DNA of 37,099 nt from CAZOIA01 sp964579675 (GCA_964579675.1 CAZOIA010000034.1:1-37099), one strand, 5' to 3'; counted from the first letter of the stretch, positions 7,577-15,515 are shown. Translations and numbers: made by a program. Notes: generated by a model from the sequence alone, not told the origin.

Positions 7577-8992
7577 ATGGATCGGCGGACGTTCATACAA
7601 TCAGCGGCGGCCTTCGGGCTCGGCGTGAGGTGTGCCGGAATGGCCAGGGCGAGCGAGAGAGGGCGGGTTCGCGGCAGGGTGAGCTCGGACGGCAAACCGC
7701 TGGAGGCGGTCCGCTGTTCCGACGGTCGGCAGGTGGTGGTGACCGATCGCGACGGGCGGTTCGCGATCGACTCGGCGGGTGACGCTGGGCCGTTCGTGTT
7801 CGTGGTGACGCCCCGCGGATACTGGGCCGATCGGTTCTACGTCCCGACGGCCGAAGCGGTCACGCGAGAGGTGCGATTCGATCTCAAACCGACCGGGCCG
7901 GCCGATCGGTACACCGCTGCCTACGTCACCGACATCCACCTCGGCGAGGGGAACAAAGAGGTTTCCTACGCCCGCTGCGCGGCCACGATTGACGAGTTGA
8001 ACGCGATGCCCAACCGCCCGGCGTTCGTCATCGCGGGTGGCGACATCTGTCTGCAGAACCACCAGGGCGATCGCTACGTCCGGATCATGTCGCGGCTGAA
8101 AATACCGGTCCGCAACGGCGTCGGGAATCACGAGATGATGGTGAGTGAGGCCAACCCGCGGGGGCGGTTCAACGAACTGTTCGGCCCGACGTACTACTCG
8201 TTCGACTACGGCCAGGTGCACTACGTCGTGTTGGACGGATGCGCGATCGACCCGAAGGGCAAGGGATGGAAGAACGTCGTGGGGCACGCAGGCCCCACGG
8301 AGCGGGCGTGGTTGGAGAACGATCTGAGACTCGTTCCCAAGGGCGTCCCGACCGTGGTGGCGATTCACATTCCGCTTGTGAGCACGTACCCCCAGAGGCG
8401 AGGCACCACGACCCGCGACGCGCCATGGTGGGTGGTCCGCAACGCGGGCGAGGTCATCAAGGTCCTCAAAAAGTTCAATGTGCCGCTGGTTTTGCAGGGA
8501 CACCTGCACGAGAACGAGCGGATTCACGACGGGTCTATTGAATTCGCCGAGTCGGTGTCCGTATGCGGGTCATGGTGGCGAGCGAAAACGGGCCGCGAGC
8601 TGGCCGTCAGCGGTGAGCCGAGGGGTTATCGCCTGATCGAAGTGGACGGGAATCGCGTTTCGCATCGGTACATATCGTCGGCTGAGTCACGCACCGCCGA
8701 GCCCGGGGAATTCGTCGGTATCGAGAATGATCGACTTGCCGCGGGCAGCGACCTGGTCGTTAACTTCTTCGATGCGAGCAACGAGGCGAGTGTATCTAGC
8801 CGGATCGACGGCGGGCGCCGGGTACCCTGGACGCCCGCACGAGTGCCCGGCAAGCTGGCGGACTTGACGGCCGCGCATCACTGGCAATGTTCAGCCGATC
8901 ACCTGCCAACCGGCCGGCGTCGAGTTGAAGTGCGTTGCAGGGACCGCGGTCGGGCGGATACGACGCTGCTGCGATCGCTGCAAATCGGATGA
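7577..8992 (+). CDS. Tat-exported calcineurin-like metallophosphoesterase
   Basis: A 471-aa exported phosphoesterase. The N-terminus (MDRRTFIQSAAAFGLG) is a Tat-type signal. A small carboxypeptidase-regulatory-like domain (about 28-105, GRVSSDGKPLEAV...TDRDGRFAID) precedes the metallophosphoesterase core. The metal ligands are visible: D119-x-H121 (TDIHLG), GGD (154-156), GNHE (183-186), a histidine in AIHIPL and the final GHLHENE. The last 80 residues form the C-terminal beta domain often seen with this type. The order MetallophosN-core-MetallophosC matches secreted planctomycete and Bacteroidetes phosphoesterases whose substrates are unknown. A GTG at 7574 directly precedes the ATG and either could be used. 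It is transcribed divergently from the aminotransferase, 134 bp away. Confidence 0.87.
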   Translation: MDRRTFIQSAAAFGLGVRCAGMARASERGRVRGRVSSDGKPLEAVRCSDGRQVVVTDRDGRFAIDSAGDAGPFVFVVTPRGYWADRFYVPTAEAVTREVRFDLKPTGPADRYTAAYVTDIHLGEGNKEVSYARCAATIDELNAMPNRPAFVIAGGDICLQNHQGDRYVRIMSRLKIPVRNGVGNHEMMVSEANPRGRFNELFGPTYYSFDYGQVHYVVLDGCAIDPKGKGWKNVVGHAGPTERAWLENDLRLVPKGVPTVVAIHIPLVSTYPQRRGTTTRDAPWWVVRNAGEVIKVLKKFNVPLVLQGHLHENERIHDGSIEFAESVSVCGSWWRAKTGRELAVSGEPRGYRLIEVDGNRVSHRYISSAESRTAEPGEFVGIENDRLAAGSDLVVNFFDASNEASVSSRIDGGRRVPWTPARVPGKLADLTAAHHWQCSADHLPTGRRRVEVRCRDRGRADTTLLRSLQIG

Positions 8993-9011
8993 CTAATCTG
9001 GATCAGTGTGG

Positions 9012-9176
9012 TCATTGATGGAAACGCCGGAGGGTTGCCAGGTGACGGCTCAGCTTCGCCGCCAGGCGCCCCCGCCCCCGCCGCAGCAACGACAGACCGC
9101 CAAGGGCAAACAATGAAAGGGTAGCGGGTTCGGGTACCCAAGTGGAATGCCAGATGTTATAGCGGTGCCAGACGGC
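9012..9176 (-). pseudogene. C-terminal remnant of a PEP-CTERM protein
   Basis: On the minus strand one frame reads ...WHSTWVPEPATLSLFALGG and continues LSLLRRGRGRL before a stop at 9012-9014. This is a textbook PEP-CTERM sorting signal: VPEP, a hydrophobic helix, then an arginine cluster. In Gram-negative envelopes such tails are recognised by exosortase. An in-frame stop at 9177-9179 cuts off anything upstream and there is no start codon or body, so only about 55 codons remain. It lies just downstream of the lipoprotein gene, which may have replaced the lost body. Confidence 0.6.
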
Positions 9177-9196
9177 TCACCCGGCGGCCTGGGTCC

Positions 9197-9601
9197 TCAT
9201 CTGGTCGTCTTCTGCCCCGCCGGTGATGTTGCTGATATCTTGCCCCGCCGGACCCGTTTCTGAACGTTCCCGTTTTCGTCGTAGTAGGTGCCATAGACTA
9301 TCACGTCATTGCTGAGATGCTCTTCGGATTTGAGAGTTCCATTCTCGTGAAAGGTCAATTTTCTGACGAAGTTGCCATTGTGAACCCACTTCTCACGAGA
9401 AAGCTTGCCGTCCTTGAAATATTCAGACGTGTAGTAACAACTCACATCTTCGGAATTCCACTTGTCGTGGTGCCACGACACCCCTGTTTGCCGAAGCTGT
9501 CCGCTGTCATAGTGCTTCACATCCTTGATGCTGTGCGACTGGCCACATCCGGACAAACCGGACAGCACGACAGCCCAAAGCGTGAGTCCCTTCCAAGACA
9601 T
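9197..9601 (-). CDS. Small lipoprotein with YwqK/MORN-type repeats
   Basis: A 134-aa predicted lipoprotein. The signal peptide ends in the lipobox LSGC (C19), so the mature protein would be lipid-anchored in the envelope. The rest consists of short beta-hairpin repeats of the form Y/F-x-x-x-G-x-L (HYDSGQLRQTG, EYFKDGKLSREK, TFHENGTLKSEE, YYDENGNVQKR), as in YwqK-like MORN_2 proteins. Such repeats occur in some antitoxin or immunity proteins, but no toxin is adjacent, so I assign no activity. The ATG has a near-perfect Shine-Dalgarno (AGGAGGTGA). A promoter is seen about 70 bp upstream. Codon composition is less G+C-rich than the surroundings. Confidence 0.75.
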   Translation of the reverse strand: MSWKGLTLWAVVLSGLSGCGQSHSIKDVKHYDSGQLRQTGVSWHHDKWNSEDVSCYYTSEYFKDGKLSREKWVHNGNFVRKLTFHENGTLKSEEHLSNDVIVYGTYYDENGNVQKRVRRGKISATSPAGQKTTR

Positions 9602-9668
9602 GTGTCACCTCCTGTGCATCCACTTCTAGCATGGCAGACACCAGCCGTGTCGTCCATCTTCCCCAGTC

Positions 9669-9696
9669 AGTATGACTGCGGGCAGGCTGTTGTCAA
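9669..9696 (-). promoter_or_regulatory. Sigma-70-type promoter of the lipoprotein gene
   Basis: On the minus strand a consensus -35 TTGACA (9691-9696) is followed after 16 bp by CATACT (9669-9674, 4 of 6 matches to the -10). The predicted transcript has a leader of about 60 nt carrying the strong Shine-Dalgarno before 9601. Confidence 0.5.
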
Positions 9697-9717
9697 CAGA
9701 ATCCGATTGGGTGGTCT

Positions 9718-9768
9718 TGTATAGACCCGGGTATTTGAGAGCCGGTGCTGTGTGAGGGTGGGCTCTCA
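9718..9768 (+). repeat. Short dispersed repeat with stem, copy R1
   Basis: This block begins TGTATAGACCCGGGTAT and contains a perfect 8-bp inverted repeat, TGAGAGCC (9736-9743) with GGCTCTCA (9761-9768). A second copy lies at 26726-26768 in the same orientation. The two share the leader and the stem-loop core while differing at paired stem positions. Here it sits just upstream of the lipoprotein promoter. Confidence 0.6.
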
Positions 9769-9826
9769 TTTCCACCGGGGATCGAGGGTACGGCCTCGAA
9801 CAGGCCGGGCCCGGGACAATCGCGTA

Positions 9827-10176
9827 CGTGTATAGCGTGGGCAACGGCTCCGAGCCGGGTTCTGCGAGCCCGGTGCACCTTCGCGGTGCGAGGCTTGCCC
9901 GTCCGAGGAAACACCGGCCTCACAGAGGCCGGCTCTGACCGTCCCGCGGAGGCGGGCTCTGACCGTCCCGCGGAGGCGGGCTCTGACCGTCCCGCGGAGG
10001 CGGGCTCTGNNNNNNNNNNNNNNNNNNNNNNNNNNNNNNNNNNNNNNNNNNNNNNNNNNNNNNNNNNNNNNNNNNNNNNNNNNNNNNNNNNNNNNNNNNN
10101 NNNNNNNNNATCGCGCTGGAAGCGGCTCTGACCGGGTCGGAACCGGCTCTGATCGCGTCGGAGGTCGCTAAACACA
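9827..10176 (+). repeat. Hairpin-rich element with terminal inverted repeats, copy 1 (contains the scaffold gap)
   Basis: The element is bounded by CGTGTATAGC (9827-9836) and GCTAAACACA (10167-10176), an 8-of-10 terminal inverted repeat. Inside are short-loop hairpins such as CGGCT-CCG-AGCCG, GCACC-TTCGC-GGTGC and CCGGCCTC-ACA-GAGGCCGG. A tandem array with a 24-bp unit (at least three copies before the gap) follows, then degenerate units after it. The element is an inverted copy of 35319-35517, which shares the same hairpins in the same order. The rest of 9602-10237 holds the lipoprotein promoter, repeat R1 and further short hairpins, with no gene. Confidence 0.75.
10010..10109. other. Scaffold gap of 100 N
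   Basis: Exactly 100 N, the conventional filler for a gap of unknown size. It falls inside a 24-bp tandem array, so the true sequence is probably more of the same repeat. Confidence 0.97.
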
Positions 10177-10237
10177 TACACAAGCGCAGCTTCTCCCCGA
10201 CCGCATCGCCACTGACACCCATATTGCCCTGCGGTTC

Positions 10238-11836
10238 TCAATCGGCGCAGGTCGGGTCCGCGTGGACGCCCGCACCGCTCAGGCAACGCTGGAACAGGCC
10301 GAAGTCCGCCTGGTCCACGTCGTCGTCCCCGTCGATGTCGGCGTCCTCGCAGCCGCCGGCGGGTGGGCCGACATTCGCACCGGTCACGCATGCCTGGAAG
10401 TGGCTGAAGTCGTCCTGGTCCACGTCGTTGTCCCGATCGAAGTCGGCCGGTGCGTAAGGCGAAGCCAGCACGGTCACGGAAACGGCGATGGTCTGAGGCG
10501 AATTGCTCGCGTTCGGGTCGCTGATAGTGACGATCCCCTGGTAGGGCCCGCCCAACGCCAGGTCGCCGGTGTCGTAGATGACGGTGATGGTATCGACTTC
10601 TCCGGTGCTGGTGCCGGTGGGCGGGTCAACGCTGAGCCAGTTGACGTCGTCGGTGATCGAATAGCTGAGCGTTCCCGGCCCGACGTTCTGCACGCTGAAT
10701 GAATCGTCGGGCAGGTTGTCCCCTTCGTAGACGCTGCGGGTGAAGCCTGCCGGCGACCGTTGGATCACCGGCGCGGTTTGGACCGTGCCCGCCGGGTACC
10801 GCAGGTGCACCGTCTGCTGGAACGCGGTATACAGGTCGTGGTAGCTCCCGAGCGGCTCACCATGGCTGCGCCAGTACTCGATCGAGAACGCGTTCCAGCT
10901 TCCCCCCGCCTGTTGGTCGGCGTCGTAAACGAACCAGCACAGGCAGACGATATCGTGGTTGCCCGGGGTCTGGTTCCAGTTGTTCAAGTCGGCGAAGGCG
11001 TCGCGGACGAACTGGGCCATCACCGATTCCGAGCTCACCTTGTTCCATTCGGTGATATAGCAGGGACGGTTCTGGAGCCCCTTGCCGTCGATGACGGCGA
11101 GTTGGGAGGCGTAACCGTTGCGGAAGTCCGCCACCGATCCCCCGTAGGAATGGAGGGCGAATCCGTCGATCTCGCCCACCGGAATGTTGTCGATGGTCTC
11201 GCTCAGCCACTGGTTGCCGTCCATCCATCGCACCCCGGGGATGACGCCGCCGGGACTGACCGGGGCGACGAGAACGATGTGCTGGCCCGCGGGGCTGGAC
11301 CCCGCCGAGCCGTGGATCGCGTTTCGGACGTTGCGGTAGATGGCAGCGTAACCGGCCGGCGTAACCTCTCCGCTGGGCCAGCCCCCGCCTTCACCCACGA
11401 TGTTCGGCTCGTTGCCGATGATCCAGATGTGGGAGTAGTTGCGGAGCGTGTTGACGGCGTTGACGCAGTCGTTCGGCCAACCGGCGTAATCGGGGTTGCT
11501 CGGGGCGGGGACCGTTTCGCCCCAGTTGTAATCGATCCGGGTGATGATGGTCATGTTCTTGTTGAGGTACAGGTCGTGGTAGAGACCGGCGAAGTGGCTG
11601 GGGGCCCACCAGGAGTCGGAATGGGTCAGCACCGTTTCAAGGTCCCAACCCCCGTAGGCCGGGCAGTCGAGCAGGGTCGCTGGATTATTGTCAACAGGCG
11701 CCCCCGGTGTATAACCCCACCAGTGGATGCCGTAGAGCCAGGGCGAATCGGCGCGCAGCATGGATCCGGCCGACAGCAGAACCAACACGGCTGTCCAGGC
11801 CCGCATCCATGTGCGTGATACGATATACTGCGGCAT
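10238..11836 (-). CDS. Secreted GH-A-like glycosidase with BACON/Ig-like and dockerin-like domains
   Basis: A 532-aa exported protein distantly related to the tandem pair at 106-3573. The N-terminal signal region (MRAWTAVLVLLSAGSMLRADS) is followed by a GH-A-like barrel. Its candidate acid/base is in WIIGNEPN (E143) and its candidate nucleophile in CYITEWN (E263). Residues about 353-458 form an Ig- or BACON-like beta domain (SFSVQNVGPGTLSYSI...WLSVDP). The tail (464-532) carries two dockerin-like loops, FDRDNDVDQDD and IDGDDDVDQAD. I chose the ATG at 11836 because a TATAAT box lies about 30 bp upstream; an internal ATG at 11806 is possible. The substrate is unknown. The gene ends 61 bp from repeat element copy 1. 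Confidence 0.72.
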   Translation of the reverse strand: MPQYIVSRTWMRAWTAVLVLLSAGSMLRADSPWLYGIHWWGYTPGAPVDNNPATLLDCPAYGGWDLETVLTHSDSWWAPSHFAGLYHDLYLNKNMTIITRIDYNWGETVPAPSNPDYAGWPNDCVNAVNTLRNYSHIWIIGNEPNIVGEGGGWPSGEVTPAGYAAIYRNVRNAIHGSAGSSPAGQHIVLVAPVSPGGVIPGVRWMDGNQWLSETIDNIPVGEIDGFALHSYGGSVADFRNGYASQLAVIDGKGLQNRPCYITEWNKVSSESVMAQFVRDAFADLNNWNQTPGNHDIVCLCWFVYDADQQAGGSWNAFSIEYWRSHGEPLGSYHDLYTAFQQTVHLRYPAGTVQTAPVIQRSPAGFTRSVYEGDNLPDDSFSVQNVGPGTLSYSITDDVNWLSVDPPTGTSTGEVDTITVIYDTGDLALGGPYQGIVTISDPNASNSPQTIAVSVTVLASPYAPADFDRDNDVDQDDFSHFQACVTGANVGPPAGGCEDADIDGDDDVDQADFGLFQRCLSGAGVHADPTCAD

Positions 11837-11866
11837 AGGTTGATCGCAGACTCCGCTTATCTGGTT

Positions 11867-11896
11867 ATTATACGTCTGAGCCGCCGGCGCTGCCAG
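11867..11896 (-). promoter_or_regulatory. Candidate promoter of the third glycosidase, with overlapping divergent -10
   Basis: Minus-strand TATAAT (11867-11872) is preceded after 18 bp by CTGGCA (11891-11896, 4 of 6 matches to the -35). The same A+T-rich core read on the plus strand gives TATTAT, which could serve the divergent DUF4922 gene at 11952. Confidence 0.4.
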
Positions 11897-11951
11897 GGAC
11901 GCCGATCCCGGCGGCACGGCGGGCCGACTTCAACCACGGACCGGGCAAGGT

Positions 11952-12956
11952 ATGAAAGCTGATCCTGCTCCGATATCGCCGGGGGCACTGCCGCACCAGG
12001 TCGCGACGCTCTGGGGGCAGCAGGCTGCGGAGTGGCCCCCGCTGGCCCGCGGCATCGCCGCCCTGAGGCAATCGCGAACTCGCTCGTTCCAGGTGGACGG
12101 TTCGCGGATCGTGCTGCAATGTAATCCCGCCCGGGTCAAAAGTGCGTCGGCCAAGGTTGATCCGGCCTCTCTGGCGGGGCGACCCTGCTTTCTCTGCCCC
12201 GATCATCTGCCCGAAGCCCAACGCGCGATCACGTACCAGGACAACTGGCTGATCCTGTGTAATCCCGCGCCGATCTTTGAACCGCACTTGACGATCGCAA
12301 CCTTGGCCCATGAGCCGCAACGTGTTGGCCCGTCCGTCAACCCCATGCTGGATCTGGCGCGGGACCTTGATGGGTCGTACACGGTGTTCTACAACGGCCC
12401 CTGCAGCGGGGCCTCCGCTCCGGACCACCTGCATCTTCAGGCGACGCCGGCCGGCGCGATGCCGTTCGAGACGGAACTGGCAGCCCAGCTCTGTGCCGGT
12501 GATGCTCTCAGCCGCCGTCGTTGGATCGAATGGGCCGCTGGCGGTCCGGTGCGCATCGGCACCACCCGCCCAAGCCGCCGGCCGGCAGTTGTCCTGGTAA
12601 GCGAATCGAAGGACTTGCTCGCCCATGGCCTTGAAAGAGTCATCGGGGCCGTTGGTGAGGTTCATCCCGCCACGCCGGAACCGATGATCAATCTTTTCGC
12701 CACGTACGCTGATGATCGCTGGGTTGCCTGGCTGTTTCCGCGTGCGACGCATCGACCGACCCGGTATGGGACCGGCCCCGACGATTATCTTATCAGCCCC
12801 GGGGCCATCGATCTGGGCGGCGTGGTGATCGCACCTCGACCGGCGGACTTCGATCGGCTCACCGCCTCTGCGGTTCAATCGATTCTCAGCGAGGTGCTTC
12901 TCTCGCCGGGGGCCTTCGCCCATTTGCGCGATCGGCTACTGGGGGTTGGCGGCTGA
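11952..12956 (+). CDS. DUF4922 domain protein, HIT-like nucleotide phosphorylase or adenylyltransferase fold
   Basis: A 334-aa protein whose signature FYNGPCSGASAPDHLHLQA (about residues 146-164) matches DUF4922. This family is related to ATP adenylyltransferases and GDP-L-galactose phosphorylases of the HIT superfamily, and H159-x-H161 is the HIT-like active-site pair. A family-typical RPCFLCPDHLPEAQR with two cysteines (C79, C82) lies upstream. The family reaction would be phosphorolysis or transfer of a nucleotidyl group, but the substrate is not known. There is no signal peptide. It is divergent from the glycosidase at 11836 and its last 21 bases overlap the 3' end of the anti-sigma gene on the other strand. 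The start is weakly defined: AAGG lies only 2-3 nt before the ATG. Confidence 0.75.
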   Translation: MKADPAPISPGALPHQVATLWGQQAAEWPPLARGIAALRQSRTRSFQVDGSRIVLQCNPARVKSASAKVDPASLAGRPCFLCPDHLPEAQRAITYQDNWLILCNPAPIFEPHLTIATLAHEPQRVGPSVNPMLDLARDLDGSYTVFYNGPCSGASAPDHLHLQATPAGAMPFETELAAQLCAGDALSRRRWIEWAAGGPVRIGTTRPSRRPAVVLVSESKDLLAHGLERVIGAVGEVHPATPEPMINLFATYADDRWVAWLFPRATHRPTRYGTGPDDYLISPGAIDLGGVVIAPRPADFDRLTASAVQSILSEVLLSPGAFAHLRDRLLGVGG

Positions 12957-14813
12957 ATCGGCGGGCTGAGTCCGGGCGGCCGGGCGCGTGCCCGGGGGCT
13001 GGACCCGCAGGTAGATGCGGACCACGTTTGACAGACGGCCGGTATCACTGGCCCCGGCAGGCATTGACGACGGGGCTAAGCTCGGTCGGGTCGCCTGGAG
13101 TCCCAGGGTCGCAACCGGGTCGCCGGGTTTCGCCTCGGTGGCCATTCTGGCCAGTCCGCGTCTTGCCAGGTCAAAGGCTCGCGTGGCCGCCACCTCAGCT
13201 CGCCCCGGCTCCCCCCAGGCGGGCCTGGTTGTCCCCGCAACCCCGACCGCCAGGTATCGCTGCCTGCCTTCGGCAGGGCTCGGCGCGAGGGCATCATAGA
13301 GGACCGAGGACTCGCTCGTCCCGGGGGCCGACCGGGCGCCTGCCTCGGCTTCGAGCGAAGCGGCCTCCGGTGCTGGTCTCCGCTGACAGAGTTCTTCCTC
13401 TTCCCGTCCTGCTCTGCGGTCCTGGTCCCTTGGTGCGGCCATCGAGCGGGGCCGATCTCGTTTCGCCAACGACTTCGGTGCTCCCGTCCCATGGAGGTGT
13501 GTCAGCTTGCCCATCCCGTTGGCCGGAATGAACTCAGCCGTGGCCGCCTGCTCTTCCGCGAGCTTAACCGTTTCCTTGCCAGCCCTCCCGGTTTCCGGGC
13601 CTCCCAGGGTTCGGCGATACGCAGCGTCAGTGTCGGCCTGGAGTCTCGAGGCAATCGTCGTCAAGGTCTCCTTGTCGGCAACGTCCAGGGCCAAGACGGT
13701 TACGGTCGGGCCATTGCCGTCCGCGCCAGTATCGAGCGCCCGCCGATACCCGGAATCGGTGTGCGTAACCGCGCGGAACGCGTACTCTTTGCACAATGTT
13801 GAGACCGCTTCCCGTTGGCTGGCCCCATCGGCGAAGGCCAACTCGACCACCGTCACGTCCTCGGACGGTACGCGAAAACCGTATCTCACACCGCCGGCCC
13901 GCACGCCCGTTTCCGCATAGTCGAGCACGTAGAGGTGATCTGCTTGCCTTAAGTACTCACTGGGAGCGAGGTAGGCCCCCCGCAGCTCGTGACCCCCCGG
14001 AACGGCCCGGCTCGCGGGTTCATCCTCCCCGACCGCCTTCGTGGGCGCGAGGTATCCGGACTCGCGGATGACGGGTTCCTTGGCCTGCGGTTTGAGTCCG
14101 GCCTCTCTCAACTGCTCGCCGGCGTCGGCAAGAGCGCCGCCCTCCAGTTTGTCGCGAGCAGCAGCGTGCGCCCCCTTGGGATAAGCAAGGTCCATCCCGT
14201 TGACAGTATGGTCATAGTCGAGCGCCGCTGGTGGCGAAGGGGCTGCGGGCGCGGCTTCCGGCACGGAATAATGCTCCTCGGCCTTCGGGTGCTTGCCCCT
14301 CCTGCCGGTTGTGCCCCCTGTCTTGTCGGCCGGCGCAAGGGTGAGCTCGGGCGTTTCCGCCGCCTCGGGAACGGGTGGAGCGGCGGGCTCTTCAGAGCCG
14401 GGGGTGCGGAGTGCATACTGGGGCCCGGCCGGACGGCCAGCCGGCTCCTCCTGTCCCAGTGGCCACATGAAGTAGCCGGCCACGAAGGTGAGCGCGATAA
14501 CGGCGGCGGCGGCGATCCATCGGCCGTGGAAGGGCCTCGCCGCCTGGCGCGCCATGTCCGCCGGTTGGCCCTCGCCCAGCAGGGCCCGCCTCTCAAGCCG
14601 CCCCCGCAGGCTCTCCATCAGGTCCTCCGGCGCCCGGGCACGCGGCAACGACCGGACCGCCGACACGGTCGCCCGCAGCTCTTCCAGAAGGGCCCGGGCC
14701 TCGCGATCACCAGCCAGGAAAGCCTTGACCTCCCGCTGCTCCGCGGGCGTCAACTCGCCATCGAGGTAGGCGGAAAGCTGCGATTCGAGTTGTTCACGTC
14801 GCTTGGCGTCCAT
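12936..14813 (-). CDS. Membrane-anchored anti-sigma factor-like protein with long low-complexity C-terminus
   Basis: A 625-aa protein directly downstream of an ECF sigma gene. Residues 1-50 (LSAYLDGELTPAEQREVKAFLAGD) match the helical anti-sigma domain that grips ECF factors. The zinc-binding His and Cys residues of the classical ZAS motif are absent. A single transmembrane helix spans about 98-117 (GRWIAAAAVIALTFVAGYFM). The remaining 500 residues are Pro/Ala/Glu/Arg-rich with a moderately ordered part around 280-410 (LAPSEYLRQADHLYVLDYAETGVRAGG...VTVLALDVADKETLTTIASRLQ) and would lie outside the cytoplasm. Its role would be to hold the sigma factor until an envelope signal arrives (inference). 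It starts 68 bp after the sigma stop, so the two are probably co-transcribed. The 3' end overlaps the DUF4922 gene by 21 bp. Confidence 0.75.
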   Translation of the reverse strand: MDAKRREQLESQLSAYLDGELTPAEQREVKAFLAGDREARALLEELRATVSAVRSLPRARAPEDLMESLRGRLERRALLGEGQPADMARQAARPFHGRWIAAAAVIALTFVAGYFMWPLGQEEPAGRPAGPQYALRTPGSEEPAAPPVPEAAETPELTLAPADKTGGTTGRRGKHPKAEEHYSVPEAAPAAPSPPAALDYDHTVNGMDLAYPKGAHAAARDKLEGGALADAGEQLREAGLKPQAKEPVIRESGYLAPTKAVGEDEPASRAVPGGHELRGAYLAPSEYLRQADHLYVLDYAETGVRAGGVRYGFRVPSEDVTVVELAFADGASQREAVSTLCKEYAFRAVTHTDSGYRRALDTGADGNGPTVTVLALDVADKETLTTIASRLQADTDAAYRRTLGGPETGRAGKETVKLAEEQAATAEFIPANGMGKLTHLHGTGAPKSLAKRDRPRSMAAPRDQDRRAGREEEELCQRRPAPEAASLEAEAGARSAPGTSESSVLYDALAPSPAEGRQRYLAVGVAGTTRPAWGEPGRAEVAATRAFDLARRGLARMATEAKPGDPVATLGLQATRPSLAPSSMPAGASDTGRLSNVVRIYLRVQPPGTRPAARTQPADSAANPQ

Positions 14814-14881
14814 TGGTCAGCATTCAGCTCCGGCCTCACCCTTCGTCATTCATCGCCCGACCGCGGCCTCATCCTTTCCGG

Positions 14882-15514
14882 TCATCCGGGCGACACGATC
14901 GGCTTGAGCCGCTCCCGAAGTTCCATGCGGGCCCGATGCAGTCGCGATTTCACCGTGCCGATGGGCACGTCGAGCGTCTCGGCAATCTGCTGATAGTCGA
15001 ACGACTCGATATCCCTCAGCACGACCACCGCCCGGTGATCGTCGTCGAGCTGATCGAGCCCTTCGACGATGAGTCGCTCCGTTTCCCGGGCCGACATCCT
15101 TGCCGGCGGGTCCTGCGGATCGCGGGAGGCGCGCCCGTGAAGTCGAGCCCCCGGATGATCGCCTCTCCACTGGCCGTCAGGACCGTGCAGGGAGAGCTTG
15201 ATTGCCCGGGCCGCCTTGCGCCGATGCGAAATCGACAGATTGACCGCGATTCGAAAGAGCCAGGTGTAAAAACCCGCCTTGTGCCGGAACGAGTCGATCG
15301 CTTCCAGCGCGTGCAGAAACGCGTCCTGCGTCAGATCCTGGGCATCTTCGATGTTGCCGCTGATCCGCCAGCAGGTGTTCAGGATGCGATCCTGATACTT
15401 GGCCACCAGCCGGCTGAACGCGCTCATGTCGCCGGAGCGGGCCTGCTCGACCAGCACCGCCTCCTCTATCGGGATGGCGGTCGGAGCGGCCGACACCGTC
15501 GTTTCTTTCGTCAT
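14882..15514 (-). CDS. ECF-type RNA polymerase sigma factor (sigma-70 family)
   Basis: A 210-aa extracytoplasmic-function sigma factor. Region 2 (about 30-105) contains FSRLVAKYQDRILNTCWRI and the -10-recognition segment DLTQDAFLHALEAIDSF followed by TWLFRIAVNLSI. Region 4 (about 150-205) contains LDDDHRAVVVLRDIESFDYQQIAETL and the HTH VPIGTVKSRLHRARMELRERL. A basic linker lies between. The downstream anti-sigma gene completes a classic pair. A strong ECF promoter lies so close to the ATG at 15514 that either the mRNA is leaderless or translation starts further in; a GTG at 15457 preceded by GAGGAG is an alternative. The signal sensed and the regulon are unknown, apart from likely autoregulation. 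Confidence 0.92.
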   Translation of the reverse strand: MTKETTVSAAPTAIPIEEAVLVEQARSGDMSAFSRLVAKYQDRILNTCWRISGNIEDAQDLTQDAFLHALEAIDSFRHKAGFYTWLFRIAVNLSISHRRKAARAIKLSLHGPDGQWRGDHPGARLHGRASRDPQDPPARMSARETERLIVEGLDQLDDDHRAVVVLRDIESFDYQQIAETLDVPIGTVKSRLHRARMELRERLKPIVSPG

Positions 15515-15515
15515 C

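Noticed and set aside
9940..10009. Tandem repeats that might be read as a CRISPR array
   Set aside because: Units are contiguous with no unique spacers, and no cas genes are present.
10760..11818. Plus-strand open frame of 352 codons
   Set aside because: Antisense shadow of the third glycosidase.
13989..14993. Plus-strand open frame of 334 codons
   Set aside because: Antisense shadow of the anti-sigma gene; the composition is not protein-like.
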